Source: Fredinandcohnia onubensis
Lineage (GTDB): Bacteria; Bacillota; Bacilli; Bacillales; Bacillaceae_L
Reading direction: 5' to 3'
Assembly (NCBI RefSeq): GCF_002734215.1
Contig: NZ_NSEB01000003.1
Span: forward strand, 79,523 to 143,522
DNA length: 64,000 bases
Shown one piece after another: positions 44,210 to 51,363 of the stretch (positions within the stretch are counted from its first letter, which is position 1; each line of letters starts with the position of its first letter). Position numbers and translations under genes: made by a program. Under the pieces are notes generated by a model. The model was not told the DNA's origin. It saw only the letters and a program-made list of their open reading frames with translations, and did no database searches.

Positions 44210-44767
44210 ATGCAAAAACGGCTTTACCTAGAACTTGAAAACTGTATCGGTTGCCGCTCTTGTCTTGCGGCATGTACACAATGCGGTGGGCATGAACAAC
44301 GAAACCGAAACTATGTATATGATGTGAATCCGCTTGTGAATAGACAGACCATGCCACTTATGTGCCTTCACTGTGTAAACCCAGCTTGTGCTAGAAGCTG
44401 TCCGGCACAGGCGATCCAAATCCATGAGTCAGGTGCCGTGTTATCCGCACTCGTGGAAAAATGTATTGGCTGTCAAAACTGTACGATTGCATGCCCATAT
44501 GGAATTCCGAAATTCGATGAAGAGCAAAACTTAATGTACAAATGTGACCTCTGTATTGATCGCTCAAAGGATGGCATTCCACCAATGTGTGCAAGTGTTT
44601 GTCCGTCTAACACCATCCAGTGGTTAACAGATGAAGAAATCGAAAATAAGAAGAAGCACCATAATCTTGATAATGGAAAATGGGTTACAAGCATGCCGCT
44701 TGAAGGAGAAACGAACGTAAAGATAAGTTTACCTGGTATTTTACAGGGTATTCAGAAGTTATTTTAG
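44210..44767 (+). CDS. Four-cluster [4Fe-4S] ferredoxin subunit
   Basis: This encodes 185 residues and starts directly after the catalytic gene stop. Sixteen Cys in four groups would bind four 4Fe-4S clusters: CIGCRSCLAAC, CLHCVNPACARSCP, CIGCQNCTIACP and CDLCIDRSKDGIPPMCASVCP. The pattern matches the NrfC/HybA/DmsB-type electron-transfer subunits. There is no signal peptide, so it is cytoplasmic like the catalytic subunit, and would wire the membrane cytochrome to the Mo enzyme. Confidence 0.9.
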   Translation: MQKRLYLELENCIGCRSCLAACTQCGGHEQRNRNYVYDVNPLVNRQTMPLMCLHCVNPACARSCPAQAIQIHESGAVLSALVEKCIGCQNCTIACPYGIPKFDEEQNLMYKCDLCIDRSKDGIPPMCASVCPSNTIQWLTDEEIENKKKHHNLDNGKWVTSMPLEGETNVKISLPGILQGIQKLF

Positions 44768-44809
44768 AAATATGTTCAAAAAGGAAGCATCCGCTAAGGA
44801 GTGATGGGA

Positions 44810-45337
44810 ATGCCGTCTGATAAAAATAATAAAATCCCTTTTAATGAGGATAATTACACGCATAATATTAACCGCAAAAATGAACGAAGCCTTGACCGCC
44901 GGGGCTTCATGAAGACTTTAGTTGGAGCGGCGGGAGTGTTTGCAATTTCATCCCTGCCATGGGGGGCTGTTGCTGCTAAGGAATTAATGGGACTTGGAGA
45001 AAAAGAATATTCCCATAAAAAAATCACCGATGTGAGTAAAATAGCTGTGGGTGATTCTATTGATTTTACTTTTCCTGGTGACCATGATGATGCCATTTTA
45101 ATTAGACTTTCCGAAAACAAATATGTGGCCTATCAAAATGCATGTACCCATCTACGTTGCCCTGTTTTTTGGGTGAAGGAGGAGGAACAAATGGTTTGTC
45201 CTTGCCACCATGGATTCTTTGATGTAGAAACTGGTGCACCAACTGCAGGTCCACCACGCCGTCCATTGCCGGAAATTCAAGTGAAGGTGGAAAATGGTGT
45301 AGTCTATGCGGTGAGGGTGAAACGATATGAAGCGTAG
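44810..45337 (+). CDS. Tat-exported Rieske [2Fe-2S] protein
   Basis: This encodes 175 residues. ATG 44810 is eight bases after AAGGAG; ATG 44804 is too close. The N-terminus carries a twin-arginine signal/anchor (LDRRGFMKTLVGAAGVFAISS) after about 28 polar residues, so the folded domain ends up outside the membrane. The cluster ligands are CTHLRCPV and CPCHHGFFD (C-x-H and C-x2-H), with the GPPRRPLPE loop of cytochrome bc1/b6f Rieske proteins. A Rieske protein in a nitrate-reductase operon is unusual in Firmicutes. Confidence 0.92.
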   Translation: MPSDKNNKIPFNEDNYTHNINRKNERSLDRRGFMKTLVGAAGVFAISSLPWGAVAAKELMGLGEKEYSHKKITDVSKIAVGDSIDFTFPGDHDDAILIRLSENKYVAYQNACTHLRCPVFWVKEEEQMVCPCHHGFFDVETGAPTAGPPRRPLPEIQVKVENGVVYAVRVKRYEA

Positions 45338-45512
45338 TTACCAAGGTGTACTCCTCCTATCCGTCATCTTGTTATTAAATATCATTTTTACACAAAAAAT
45401 GGTTCATCAATACTTTTATGAAAACTATGTAAATACGCTGATCTATTGCGGCTTAAACATTGTGTTATTTCCAGTCGCATTGGTTGTATATAAAAAGTTG
45501 AAAAAGGCGTGA
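45327..45512 (+). CDS. Small two-helix membrane protein of the nitrate operon
   Basis: This encodes 61 residues and overlaps the end of the Rieske gene by 11 bases. It is mostly two membrane helices (VLLLSVILLLNIIF and LIYCGLNIVLFPVALVVY) with short basic ends. Ribosome site GAGGGTG. It may be a structural subunit of the membrane complex. No family recognised. Confidence 0.75.
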   Translation: MKRSYQGVLLLSVILLLNIIFTQKMVHQYFYENYVNTLIYCGLNIVLFPVALVVYKKLKKA

Positions 45513-45517
45513 CGTAC

Positions 45518-45829
45518 ATGAACAGTGAAACCTATCTTGATTTTTGTTTTATAAGAGAGGCAACCGGAAATTTTACGGAAGAAATTAATGAGCTCTTAAC
45601 AAAGCTGTTTAAGGGCATACGATTGAGTTGGTACTTAGAGGAAAAGACGGAGGAAGGCATTGAAATCGTGATTGCTGAGGTCAAAGGAATGAGTAGATGG
45701 CAATCCGAGGATGAAACCATCGAATACATCGAAACACATGCAGACGATGCCTTTTGGTCCTATCTTCAAGGTTATAAAATGTTCATCTATCCAGTTAAGA
45801 GAGGGTGTGGCAGCTGTGGAGTTAACTGA
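45518..45829 (+). CDS. Small protein of the nitrate operon with CGSCG tail
   Basis: This encodes 103 residues from ATG 45518; a GTG at 45509 overlaps the previous stop but has no ribosome site. The protein is soluble and acidic with strands and helices (LSWYLEEKTEEGIEIVIAEV, then DETIEYIETHADDAFWSYLQG). It ends in KRGCGSCGVN, a possible metal- or disulfide-forming motif. It is not recognised. Position in the operon suggests a maturation or assembly role like NarJ or NapD, but there is no sequence support. Confidence 0.7.
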   Translation: MNSETYLDFCFIREATGNFTEEINELLTKLFKGIRLSWYLEEKTEEGIEIVIAEVKGMSRWQSEDETIEYIETHADDAFWSYLQGYKMFIYPVKRGCGSCGVN

Positions 45830-46103
45830 AATTAGTAGCTTGGAATCTTTTATTTTGGGAAATGTGGAAGTTTCTATATTGGATGAAGATGGGGATGATA
45901 AAGCTCCTTTCGTAAAAAAGGAAATTATTAAAACAGAGCTTTGCCCGGATCGGACCCACCTCCGCCTTTATTTTGACCGGTTGCAGTTCTTTGCGGTCCC
46001 TTTAACTGCAGAGGTAGCGATAAGTGACGATATTTGGTCGGCTTTTGATGAGCAAGCGGGATTAACCTATGTCGTAAAAAAGGTGTGTGGCCAGGATGGT
46101 TAG
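45816..46103 (+). CDS. Small protein of the nitrate operon, unknown
   Basis: This encodes 95 residues. The start is GTG 45816 (GAGGG ten bases upstream) or GTG 45807. It overlaps the previous gene by 14 bases and the next by 8. Translational coupling and sense in only this frame support a real gene. It is acidic with strands such as NVEVSILDEDGDD and LRLYFDRLQFFAVPL. No signal, helix bundle or metal motif is seen. Not recognised. Confidence 0.65.
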   Translation: MELTEISSLESFILGNVEVSILDEDGDDKAPFVKKEIIKTELCPDRTHLRLYFDRLQFFAVPLTAEVAISDDIWSAFDEQAGLTYVVKKVCGQDG

Positions 46104-47601
46104 AAAAATTCAACTTCCCCTTCAAACATTAAACCTTGTTGTTGGTTTTATGGTCTGGGTGCTTATTTCATCGCTCTTGCCTTTTATGAAAGAGGATATT
46201 CATATACCAGCAAATCAATTAGCATTGGTTACTGCAATACCCGTTGTCCTTGGTTCAATTTTGCGAATTCCACTTGGGTATTACGCAAATCAAATTGGGG
46301 CACGAATCATCTTTTTACTAAGTTTCATTTTATTGTTGTTCCCAGTTTACTATATTAGTATAGCTGACACAGTAACTGACCTATTGATTGGCGGGCTGTT
46401 TCTGGGTATCGGTGGAGCTGTTTTCTCAGTAGGGGTTACTTCATTACCTAAATACTACCCAAAAGAAAAACACGGATTTGTTAATGGGATCTATGGTGCG
46501 GGGAACCTTGGAACGGCAATTTCAACCTTTGCAGCACCAGTGATTGCTACAAAAATCGGTTGGTCGTTAACCGTTCAATTATATTTAATTGTTCTTGCCA
46601 TTTTTATCGTAGCAAACTTTTTATTAGGAGATAAAAAGGAAGTAAAGGTTCAAACTCCTTTAATGGAGCAAATTAGAGGAGTCTATAAAAACGAAAAACT
46701 ATGGCTTCTAAGCTTATTCTACTTTATTACGTTTGGGTCTTTCGTTGCTTTTACCGTTTATTTACCAAACTTTTTAGTGGAGAATTTCGGTTTAGATAAG
46801 ATTGATGCGGGGATTAGAACAGCAGGCTTTATAGTGCTTGCAACCTTGATGCGACCAATAGGTGGTTGGCTAGCGGACCGTTTCCATTCTTTAAAACTAT
46901 TGATGTTTGTGTTCGGGTGCTATACGGTTTCTGCCATGATCCTTTCATTTGCTCCTTCAATCGGTTGGTATACAATCGGATGCTTAACAATTGCTTTCTG
47001 CGCGGGAATGGGAAATGGGGTTATTTTTAAATTAGTACCAATGTATTTCCAAAAGCAAGCGGGGATTGTGAATGGTATTGTATCAGCAATCGGTGGACTA
47101 GGAGGATTTTTCCCACCTATTCTTCTTGGGATCCTGTACCATGTCAACGGACATTACGCAATCGGATTTATGGCCTTATCTGAGGTGGCATTAGCAAGCT
47201 TAATTCTTGTGGTGTGGATGTACTACAATGGAAGAATGGAACTTGCGAAACAGGTCATAGATCATACTGCAGAAGGAATCATGGTTACGGATGTACATGG
47301 AAAAATCATTTCTGTGAATCCAGCTTTTACGACGGTTACAGGTTTTACAGAGGAAGAAATTATCGGGAAGACACCAAATGTCCTAAAATCTGGTAAACAG
47401 CCAAAAGAATTTTATGAGGACCTCTGGCAAAAAATCGAAACAGAAGGCTTCTGGCAAGGACAAATCTGGAACAAACGTAAGGACGGATCGAACTACTTAC
47501 AATGGCTCACGATCAGTGCCATTAAAAATGATTCTGGCGATATCGTACAATACGCTGGTATGCTAAGTGATATGACCGGAAAACAAGTTAAACAAGGTTA
47601 A
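46096..47601 (+). CDS. NarK-type nitrate/nitrite transporter fused to a PAS domain
   Basis: This encodes 501 residues; ATG 46096 is preferred over GTG 46087. Residues 1-380 are a 12-helix MFS transporter of the nitrate/nitrite porter group (MVWVLISSLLPF, GVTSLPKYYPKEKHGFVNGIYGAGNLG, GNGVIFKLVPMYF with the glycine-rich nitrate signature, and GIVSAIGGLGGFFPPILLG). Residues 385-500 are a cytoplasmic PAS domain (HTAEGIMVTDVHGKIISVNPAF, then RKDGSNYLQWLTISAI) similar in layout to the PAS of the nearby kinase. Ordinary NarK proteins end near residue 390. Nothing follows PAS, so it may sense and regulate uptake or signal. Confidence 0.88.
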   Translation: MVRKIQLPLQTLNLVVGFMVWVLISSLLPFMKEDIHIPANQLALVTAIPVVLGSILRIPLGYYANQIGARIIFLLSFILLLFPVYYISIADTVTDLLIGGLFLGIGGAVFSVGVTSLPKYYPKEKHGFVNGIYGAGNLGTAISTFAAPVIATKIGWSLTVQLYLIVLAIFIVANFLLGDKKEVKVQTPLMEQIRGVYKNEKLWLLSLFYFITFGSFVAFTVYLPNFLVENFGLDKIDAGIRTAGFIVLATLMRPIGGWLADRFHSLKLLMFVFGCYTVSAMILSFAPSIGWYTIGCLTIAFCAGMGNGVIFKLVPMYFQKQAGIVNGIVSAIGGLGGFFPPILLGILYHVNGHYAIGFMALSEVALASLILVVWMYYNGRMELAKQVIDHTAEGIMVTDVHGKIISVNPAFTTVTGFTEEEIIGKTPNVLKSGKQPKEFYEDLWQKIETEGFWQGQIWNKRKDGSNYLQWLTISAIKNDSGDIVQYAGMLSDMTGKQVKQG

Positions 47602-47606
47602 AAAAT

Positions 47607-47634
47607 CGGGCGCAAATGCGCCCGGTTTTTTTGA
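47607..47634 (+). terminator. Terminator of the nitrate operon
   Basis: CGGGCGCAAATGCGCCCG followed by GTTTTTTTG. Confidence 0.92.
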
Positions 47635-47639
47635 GCAAA

Positions 47640-47700
47640 CTCGAAACATTTCTTTTGCTAATCGTGGTGTCCGCAGGAGGCATTTCAAATCTTTAGTGGC
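47640..47700. repeat. Degenerate CCTCCGGCGGAT-type element
   Basis: CGTGGTGTCCGCAGGAGGC matches the reverse complement of the element near 7813 at about 15 of 18 positions. Confidence 0.4.
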
Positions 47701-47751
47701 TCATACCCTAAACCTAATTGAAGTGAAAAATCTACTGATGAAAAATAAAAA

Positions 47752-47776
47752 ATGAATCCTATTTACGGGATTCATT
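47752..47776. terminator. Terminator of the GAF-protein gene
   Basis: ATGAATCC/GGATTCAT stem at the end of the minus-strand gene, followed by TTTTTTATTTTTC on that strand. Confidence 0.8.
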
Positions 47777-48203
47777 TTTTTATTTCAGCAAATTCGCTTG
47801 CTGTCTTTTTTAATAACTCTATTTGGTCGGTTGTGTATTTTACTTCAGTGCGTGAGCCGATTAGAAGGACCCCAGCAACCTTACCATTCACATGGACCGG
47901 GACTGCAACAGCTGAAACTAGGTTTTCTGCTAGCATGATTGGGTATTGGAGTCGTGTTTGCTGTCGGTTTGGTGTATCAATGTCTAGGATCATGGTAATA
48001 CCGAAACGGACAACGGAGCCAGATAGGCCTTTGCCTGGACGAATGACCATATTCTTAAAACGGTTATTTGTAAAACCGTAGGCATATTCCCAGCGGATTG
48101 TATGAGTTTCTTGATCGACATTCGCATATGCAGAGAAATCACTTGAGGTATTTGTACACAAATCATGAAGTTTTTGTTCAATTTCCACGTGTATTGCTTC
48201 CAT
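47772..48203 (-). CDS. GAF-domain protein, NreA-like nitrate receptor
   Basis: This encodes 143 residues with ribosome site GAGGAGAG. The whole protein is a single GAF domain: IRWEYAYGFTNNR, IRPGKGLSGSVVRFG, and VSAVAVPVHVNGKVAGVLLIGSR. In staphylococci, NreA is a stand-alone GAF protein that binds nitrate and controls the NreB kinase. Size, single-domain form and the neighbouring nitrate genes support the same role here. Its promoter has an AGGG-AATT-CCCT box. It is divergent from the Fnr-type gene. Confidence 0.78.
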   Translation of the reverse strand: MEAIHVEIEQKLHDLCTNTSSDFSAYANVDQETHTIRWEYAYGFTNNRFKNMVIRPGKGLSGSVVRFGITMILDIDTPNRQQTRLQYPIMLAENLVSAVAVPVHVNGKVAGVLLIGSRTEVKYTTDQIELLKKTASEFAEIKK

Positions 48204-48278
48204 GAGTAATCTCTCCTCGATATTGTTCGTGATTTCTTCTTTATATAGACGTAATAGAAATTTTATATCTTCCTATCT

Positions 48279-48323
48279 ATTGTAAATCTTTTTAACAAGA
48301 TTGTATGTCAGGGAATTCCCTTA
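48279..48323 (-). promoter_or_regulatory. Promoter of the GAF gene with NreC-like box
   Basis: A perfect box AGGG-AATT-CCCT at 48310-48321 (centre 48315.5) lies 31.5 bases before a minus-strand -10 TACAAT (48284-48279). Confidence 0.68.
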
Positions 48324-48360
48324 TCTTTATGGTCATTAAAGATGAATTTTATGTTCGTCG

Positions 48361-48482
48361 TAGGGGGAGTTCTTAGAGGATGTGCTTGTCTAGGGGAAAA
48401 TCACGGGAAATTAAATAGGGGAATTCGGAGAAAAAGTTCAGGAGTTCCCCTGATACCGGTTTTTCACTATTGGCCGTATGAT
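48361..48482 (+). promoter_or_regulatory. Promoter of the Fnr-type gene with NreC-like box and half-sites
   Basis: The box TCAGGAGTTCCCCTGA (centre 48445.5) lies 31.5 bases before TATGAT (48477-48482); a second -10, TATAGT, follows at 48483. TAGGG half-sites also occur at 48361, 48391 and 48416. The 311-base gap 48204-48515 is thus regulatory, without a gene. Confidence 0.62.
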
Positions 48483-48515
48483 TATAGTATAAAGTCATGG
48501 CGGGGGGAACCAAAA

Positions 48516-49247
48516 ATGGCAATGAGTATACAGGAACTAAATAGCGAGATTCCTCATATAGAGTCAATTAACGAAAGCATCGATCAATTTTTATCTGAAG
48601 AAAATTTAAATAAATTGCAAAGTATTATGCGTACAAGAAAAGTAGGAGCGGGAACTCACCTCTTTTGGGATGGTGAGGAAGCGAAAGAAATGTATTATAT
48701 CAAGTCTGGCAGAGTGAAACTCCGTGCATCCTCAGAAGCAGGAAAGGACTTCTTACTATCAATTAAAGAAAAAGGAAGTCTAATTGGCGAATTTGGCGGC
48801 TTCACTGAAAGCCTATACTACAATTATCGTGCAGATGTAGAAGAAGCTGCTGAGATCGGCATTATCCATATTAATGACTTGAAAAAGTTATTATATCAAT
48901 TTGGAAACTTTGCAGTCGAATTCATGAGTTGGATTGGCTGGACACAGCGTATCATGCAGAACAAATTATATGATTTCCTGTTTTTTGACAAGCAAGGAGC
49001 ACTGGCATCTACATTAATTAAACTAACCACAACACATGGTGTTAAATGTAAAGATGGCATTCTGCTTGCAATCGAACTAACAAACAAAGATTTAGGGGAT
49101 TTCATCGGCACTACTCGTGAAAGTGTCAACCGTATTTTAAACAGCTGGAAAAGAGAAGGAATAGTTGAAATGTACGACCATAAAGTGGTCATCAACCGAA
49201 TCAATTGCTTATACGAGATTTGCGACTATTCGGGTGGGGTCCATTAA
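48516..49247 (+). CDS. Crp/Fnr-family regulator
   Basis: This encodes 243 residues from ATG 48516 (GGGGGGAAC upstream); the frame to 48342 runs through the promoter. The cyclic-nucleotide-binding-like barrel (LFWDGEEAKEMYYIKSGRVKLR, LIGEFGGF) is followed by a dimer helix and a winged helix with LTNKDLGDFIGTTRESVNRILN. B. subtilis Fnr binds 4Fe-4S by three C-terminal Cys plus Asp. Here the C-terminus has only Cys231 and Cys236 (NCLYEICDY). It may use another sensor chemistry. It is placed between nitrate genes and is likely their anaerobic or nitrogen-oxide regulator. Confidence 0.85.
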   Translation: MAMSIQELNSEIPHIESINESIDQFLSEENLNKLQSIMRTRKVGAGTHLFWDGEEAKEMYYIKSGRVKLRASSEAGKDFLLSIKEKGSLIGEFGGFTESLYYNYRADVEEAAEIGIIHINDLKKLLYQFGNFAVEFMSWIGWTQRIMQNKLYDFLFFDKQGALASTLIKLTTTHGVKCKDGILLAIELTNKDLGDFIGTTRESVNRILNSWKREGIVEMYDHKVVINRINCLYEICDYSGGVH

Positions 49248-49291
49248 TAAATGAATAATAATTTCAATATGTAAATGTGATTATTAACAAG

Positions 49292-49319
49292 GGACAGTTT
49301 GATGAGCTGTCCTTTTTTT
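49292..49319 (+). terminator. Terminator of the Fnr-type gene
   Basis: GGACAG-tttgatgag-CTGTCC followed by TTTTTTT. Confidence 0.85.
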
Positions 49320-49521
49320 ATTGCAAATTATGTCAGATATCTAGGTTATTTTGGGAGATTATTACATTGACAAAATATGTTTGAAGGAATAACCTACCAT
49401 TATCTTTATATTCACAGAATACTATATTTAGAAAATATACAGCATAGTTTGAAAATTTATTCGACGTGTGTACCTGTGATTGAGGATGAAGTGAAAGTAT
49501 TTGTGAAAGGTAGGTGTCTTT

Positions 49522-49656
49522 ATGTTTATAGCAATGATGTTCTGGGTTGGGGTTATGGTATTTAGTGTAGTGTTAAATACATTTCTTTGCTATAAAGTAG
49601 AAAAATCCGGTGTAAAGCGTTGGGGAGCTACTGGAAAATTATTTAAATATAAATAG
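49522..49656 (+). CDS. Symporter small accessory protein (44 aa)
   Basis: This encodes 44 residues: one membrane helix (IAMMFWVGVMVFSVVLNTFLCY) followed by a basic tail ending KLFKYK. The ribosome site GAAAGGTAGG fits ATG 49522. It ends 17 bases before the symporter gene and runs the same way. Very small single-helix proteins of this kind commonly precede sodium:solute symporter genes in Bacillaceae. A longer overlapping frame (49377-49565) has no ribosome site and is rejected. Confidence 0.72.
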   Translation: MFIAMMFWVGVMVFSVVLNTFLCYKVEKSGVKRWGATGKLFKYK

Positions 49657-49673
49657 AAAAGTGAGGGGATTCG

Positions 49674-51185
49674 ATGGTTTGGTACATAGCTGTATTTGCT
49701 TTTTATATTGTTTTTCTTATCTGGGCAAACCTCAAAAGCCTTAAGGCTGCAGAATCAATCGATGATTTCGCAATCGGTGGGCATAGACTAGGTTTGCTGA
49801 TGAGTATCGGTACTACAACCGCTACATGGGTAAGTGTGGCATCGGTTATTGGAATACCGGGTTATCTTTATAGTACTGGAGTGGCTACGATTATCGGTTG
49901 GGTAGCCGGTTGGGCCTTTGGTGGAGCATTACTACCACTTGTCGCCTACAAAGTCAGAAGGCCAAAAGTACCTGCAAGGACATTCCCGGAATTTATTCGA
50001 TTTCGATTTGAACCTTTTAAGAAAAAGAGTTCCCTCCAAGCCCTGGTTGGAATACTAATGTTTATTGGTTACTTGCTCTTAGTTAATATTCAGGTAACAG
50101 GTTTCGGTATTGTGTTTTCCACGATAACAGGCATTCAATATGAATTTGCTATTTTTGGTTTCTTACTATTCATACTATTAACAAGCCTGGGAGGGTTCTG
50201 GTCAGTTGCTGCAACTGACACATTAAACACAATCCTTATAACAATTGGTGTTATATTAGCAGCTGGTGTTGTCTTGGTTTTGACTGGCGGAATGACCAAT
50301 ATCCTCGATACACTTGCTACCACTACAGCGCCAACAATTGTAGGGGGACCCGAACTTGAAAAGGGAATCCTTCTTTCACCAGTGGGGTCATTTGGTCTTG
50401 GAGCATTATTTTCTATTTTTATCTCAAATTCACTTGGAACACCTTCTTCACCACACTGGGTAGCAAGAATGGTAGCACCCAAAAATATTAAAATTGCAAT
50501 CTTACAGATCATGGGTACCATATTTTTATTAATTTTTATCATGGGGCCACTTATCATCGTTGGCCTAGGTGCAAAAGTATTAATACCTAGCTTACCAGTT
50601 GGGAAAACAACAGATTATATTGTTCCATTGCTGATCCAAGAGTATATGCATCCATTTATTGGAGCCGTTATACTTATCGCCATTTGTGCGGCAGCAATAT
50701 CAACTGCTAACTCAATGCTTTTACACTGTGCAACGTCACTTTATTATGATGTGTATTTAAACATCTCTTCGAAAAAGGTTTCAGACAAAGGTTTTAGAAA
50801 TTGGTTGCGATTAAGTATTTTTGGAATTGCAATCGTAGCTGTTATCCTTGCAATTAAACCACCATGGTTTATCGCAATGGGCTTCACGTATGTATACGGT
50901 GGCTTTGGTGCAGCTTTCTTCTTAGTTGTATTTTTTGGACTATATTGGAAGAGAATGAACAAAGCAGGAGCCTATACAGGAATTTTAGTGGGTTCAGTAG
51001 TGTATATTATCGCAAAAGCGTTGGAAGCTACCAATCCATTTGTCGTAGCCGTAACAGCTTCATTAATCGGAGTTCTAATCGCTGTATTTACAACTAAAAA
51101 ACCTCCAATCGAAGCATACGAACCATACTTTGACGCAGAAGTCAGCGAATCCACAGAAGCACTATATGCGAAAATCAGAGAATAA
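49674..51185 (+). CDS. Sodium:solute symporter (SSS family)
   Basis: This encodes 503 residues with ribosome site GTGAGGGG. It has thirteen or so hydrophobic helices, the family landmark FAIGGHRLGLLMSIGTTTATWVS in the first helices, and AICAAAISTANSMLLHCAT, the helix-8 segment that holds sodium ligands. LLVNIQVTGFGIVFSTITGI is typical of PutP/PanF-like carriers. The solute (amino acid, carboxylate or vitamin) cannot be told. It is co-transcribed with the 44-residue protein. Confidence 0.9.
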   Translation: MVWYIAVFAFYIVFLIWANLKSLKAAESIDDFAIGGHRLGLLMSIGTTTATWVSVASVIGIPGYLYSTGVATIIGWVAGWAFGGALLPLVAYKVRRPKVPARTFPEFIRFRFEPFKKKSSLQALVGILMFIGYLLLVNIQVTGFGIVFSTITGIQYEFAIFGFLLFILLTSLGGFWSVAATDTLNTILITIGVILAAGVVLVLTGGMTNILDTLATTTAPTIVGGPELEKGILLSPVGSFGLGALFSIFISNSLGTPSSPHWVARMVAPKNIKIAILQIMGTIFLLIFIMGPLIIVGLGAKVLIPSLPVGKTTDYIVPLLIQEYMHPFIGAVILIAICAAAISTANSMLLHCATSLYYDVYLNISSKKVSDKGFRNWLRLSIFGIAIVAVILAIKPPWFIAMGFTYVYGGFGAAFFLVVFFGLYWKRMNKAGAYTGILVGSVVYIIAKALEATNPFVVAVTASLIGVLIAVFTTKKPPIEAYEPYFDAEVSESTEALYAKIRE

Positions 51186-51186
51186 C

Positions 51187-51258
51187 TGGGACACGGGGAC
51201 AGGTCCCTTGTCCCACCAGTTTTTCCTGGGACAGTGACCTGTCCCTCTGACCCAATAT
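51187..51258. repeat. GGGACAGGTCCC dispersed element, copy 7
   Basis: CTGGGACACGGGGACAGGTCCCTTGTCCCACC-AGTTTTTCCT-GGGACAGTGACCTGTCCCTCTGACCCA. A near-complete copy that begins one base after the symporter stop. Confidence 0.9.
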
Positions 51259-51259
51259 A

Positions 51260-51297
51260 GAAAAAGGTGACCTATTTTTTGTAGGTCACCTTTTGTG
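51260..51297. terminator. Bidirectional terminator left of the tad locus
   Basis: AAAAAGGTGACCTA/TAGGTCACCTTTT stem. It resembles the terminator at the other end of the tad locus (59070-59101) in stem and preceding bases. Confidence 0.85.
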
Positions 51298-51363
51298 TTT
51301 TATATAGAGAACATAATGTGGGGTGGATCAAATAACAATCTAGCGAACGACGAACTGAACTTT

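Noticed and set aside
49367-49395. Promoter with TTGACA for the symporter operon
   Set aside because: No -10 hexamer of acceptable quality at 16-18 bases, so I do not list it.
49377-49565. 62-codon open frame before the symporter
   Set aside because: No ribosome site, unusual composition, and it overlaps the better-supported 44-residue gene in another frame.
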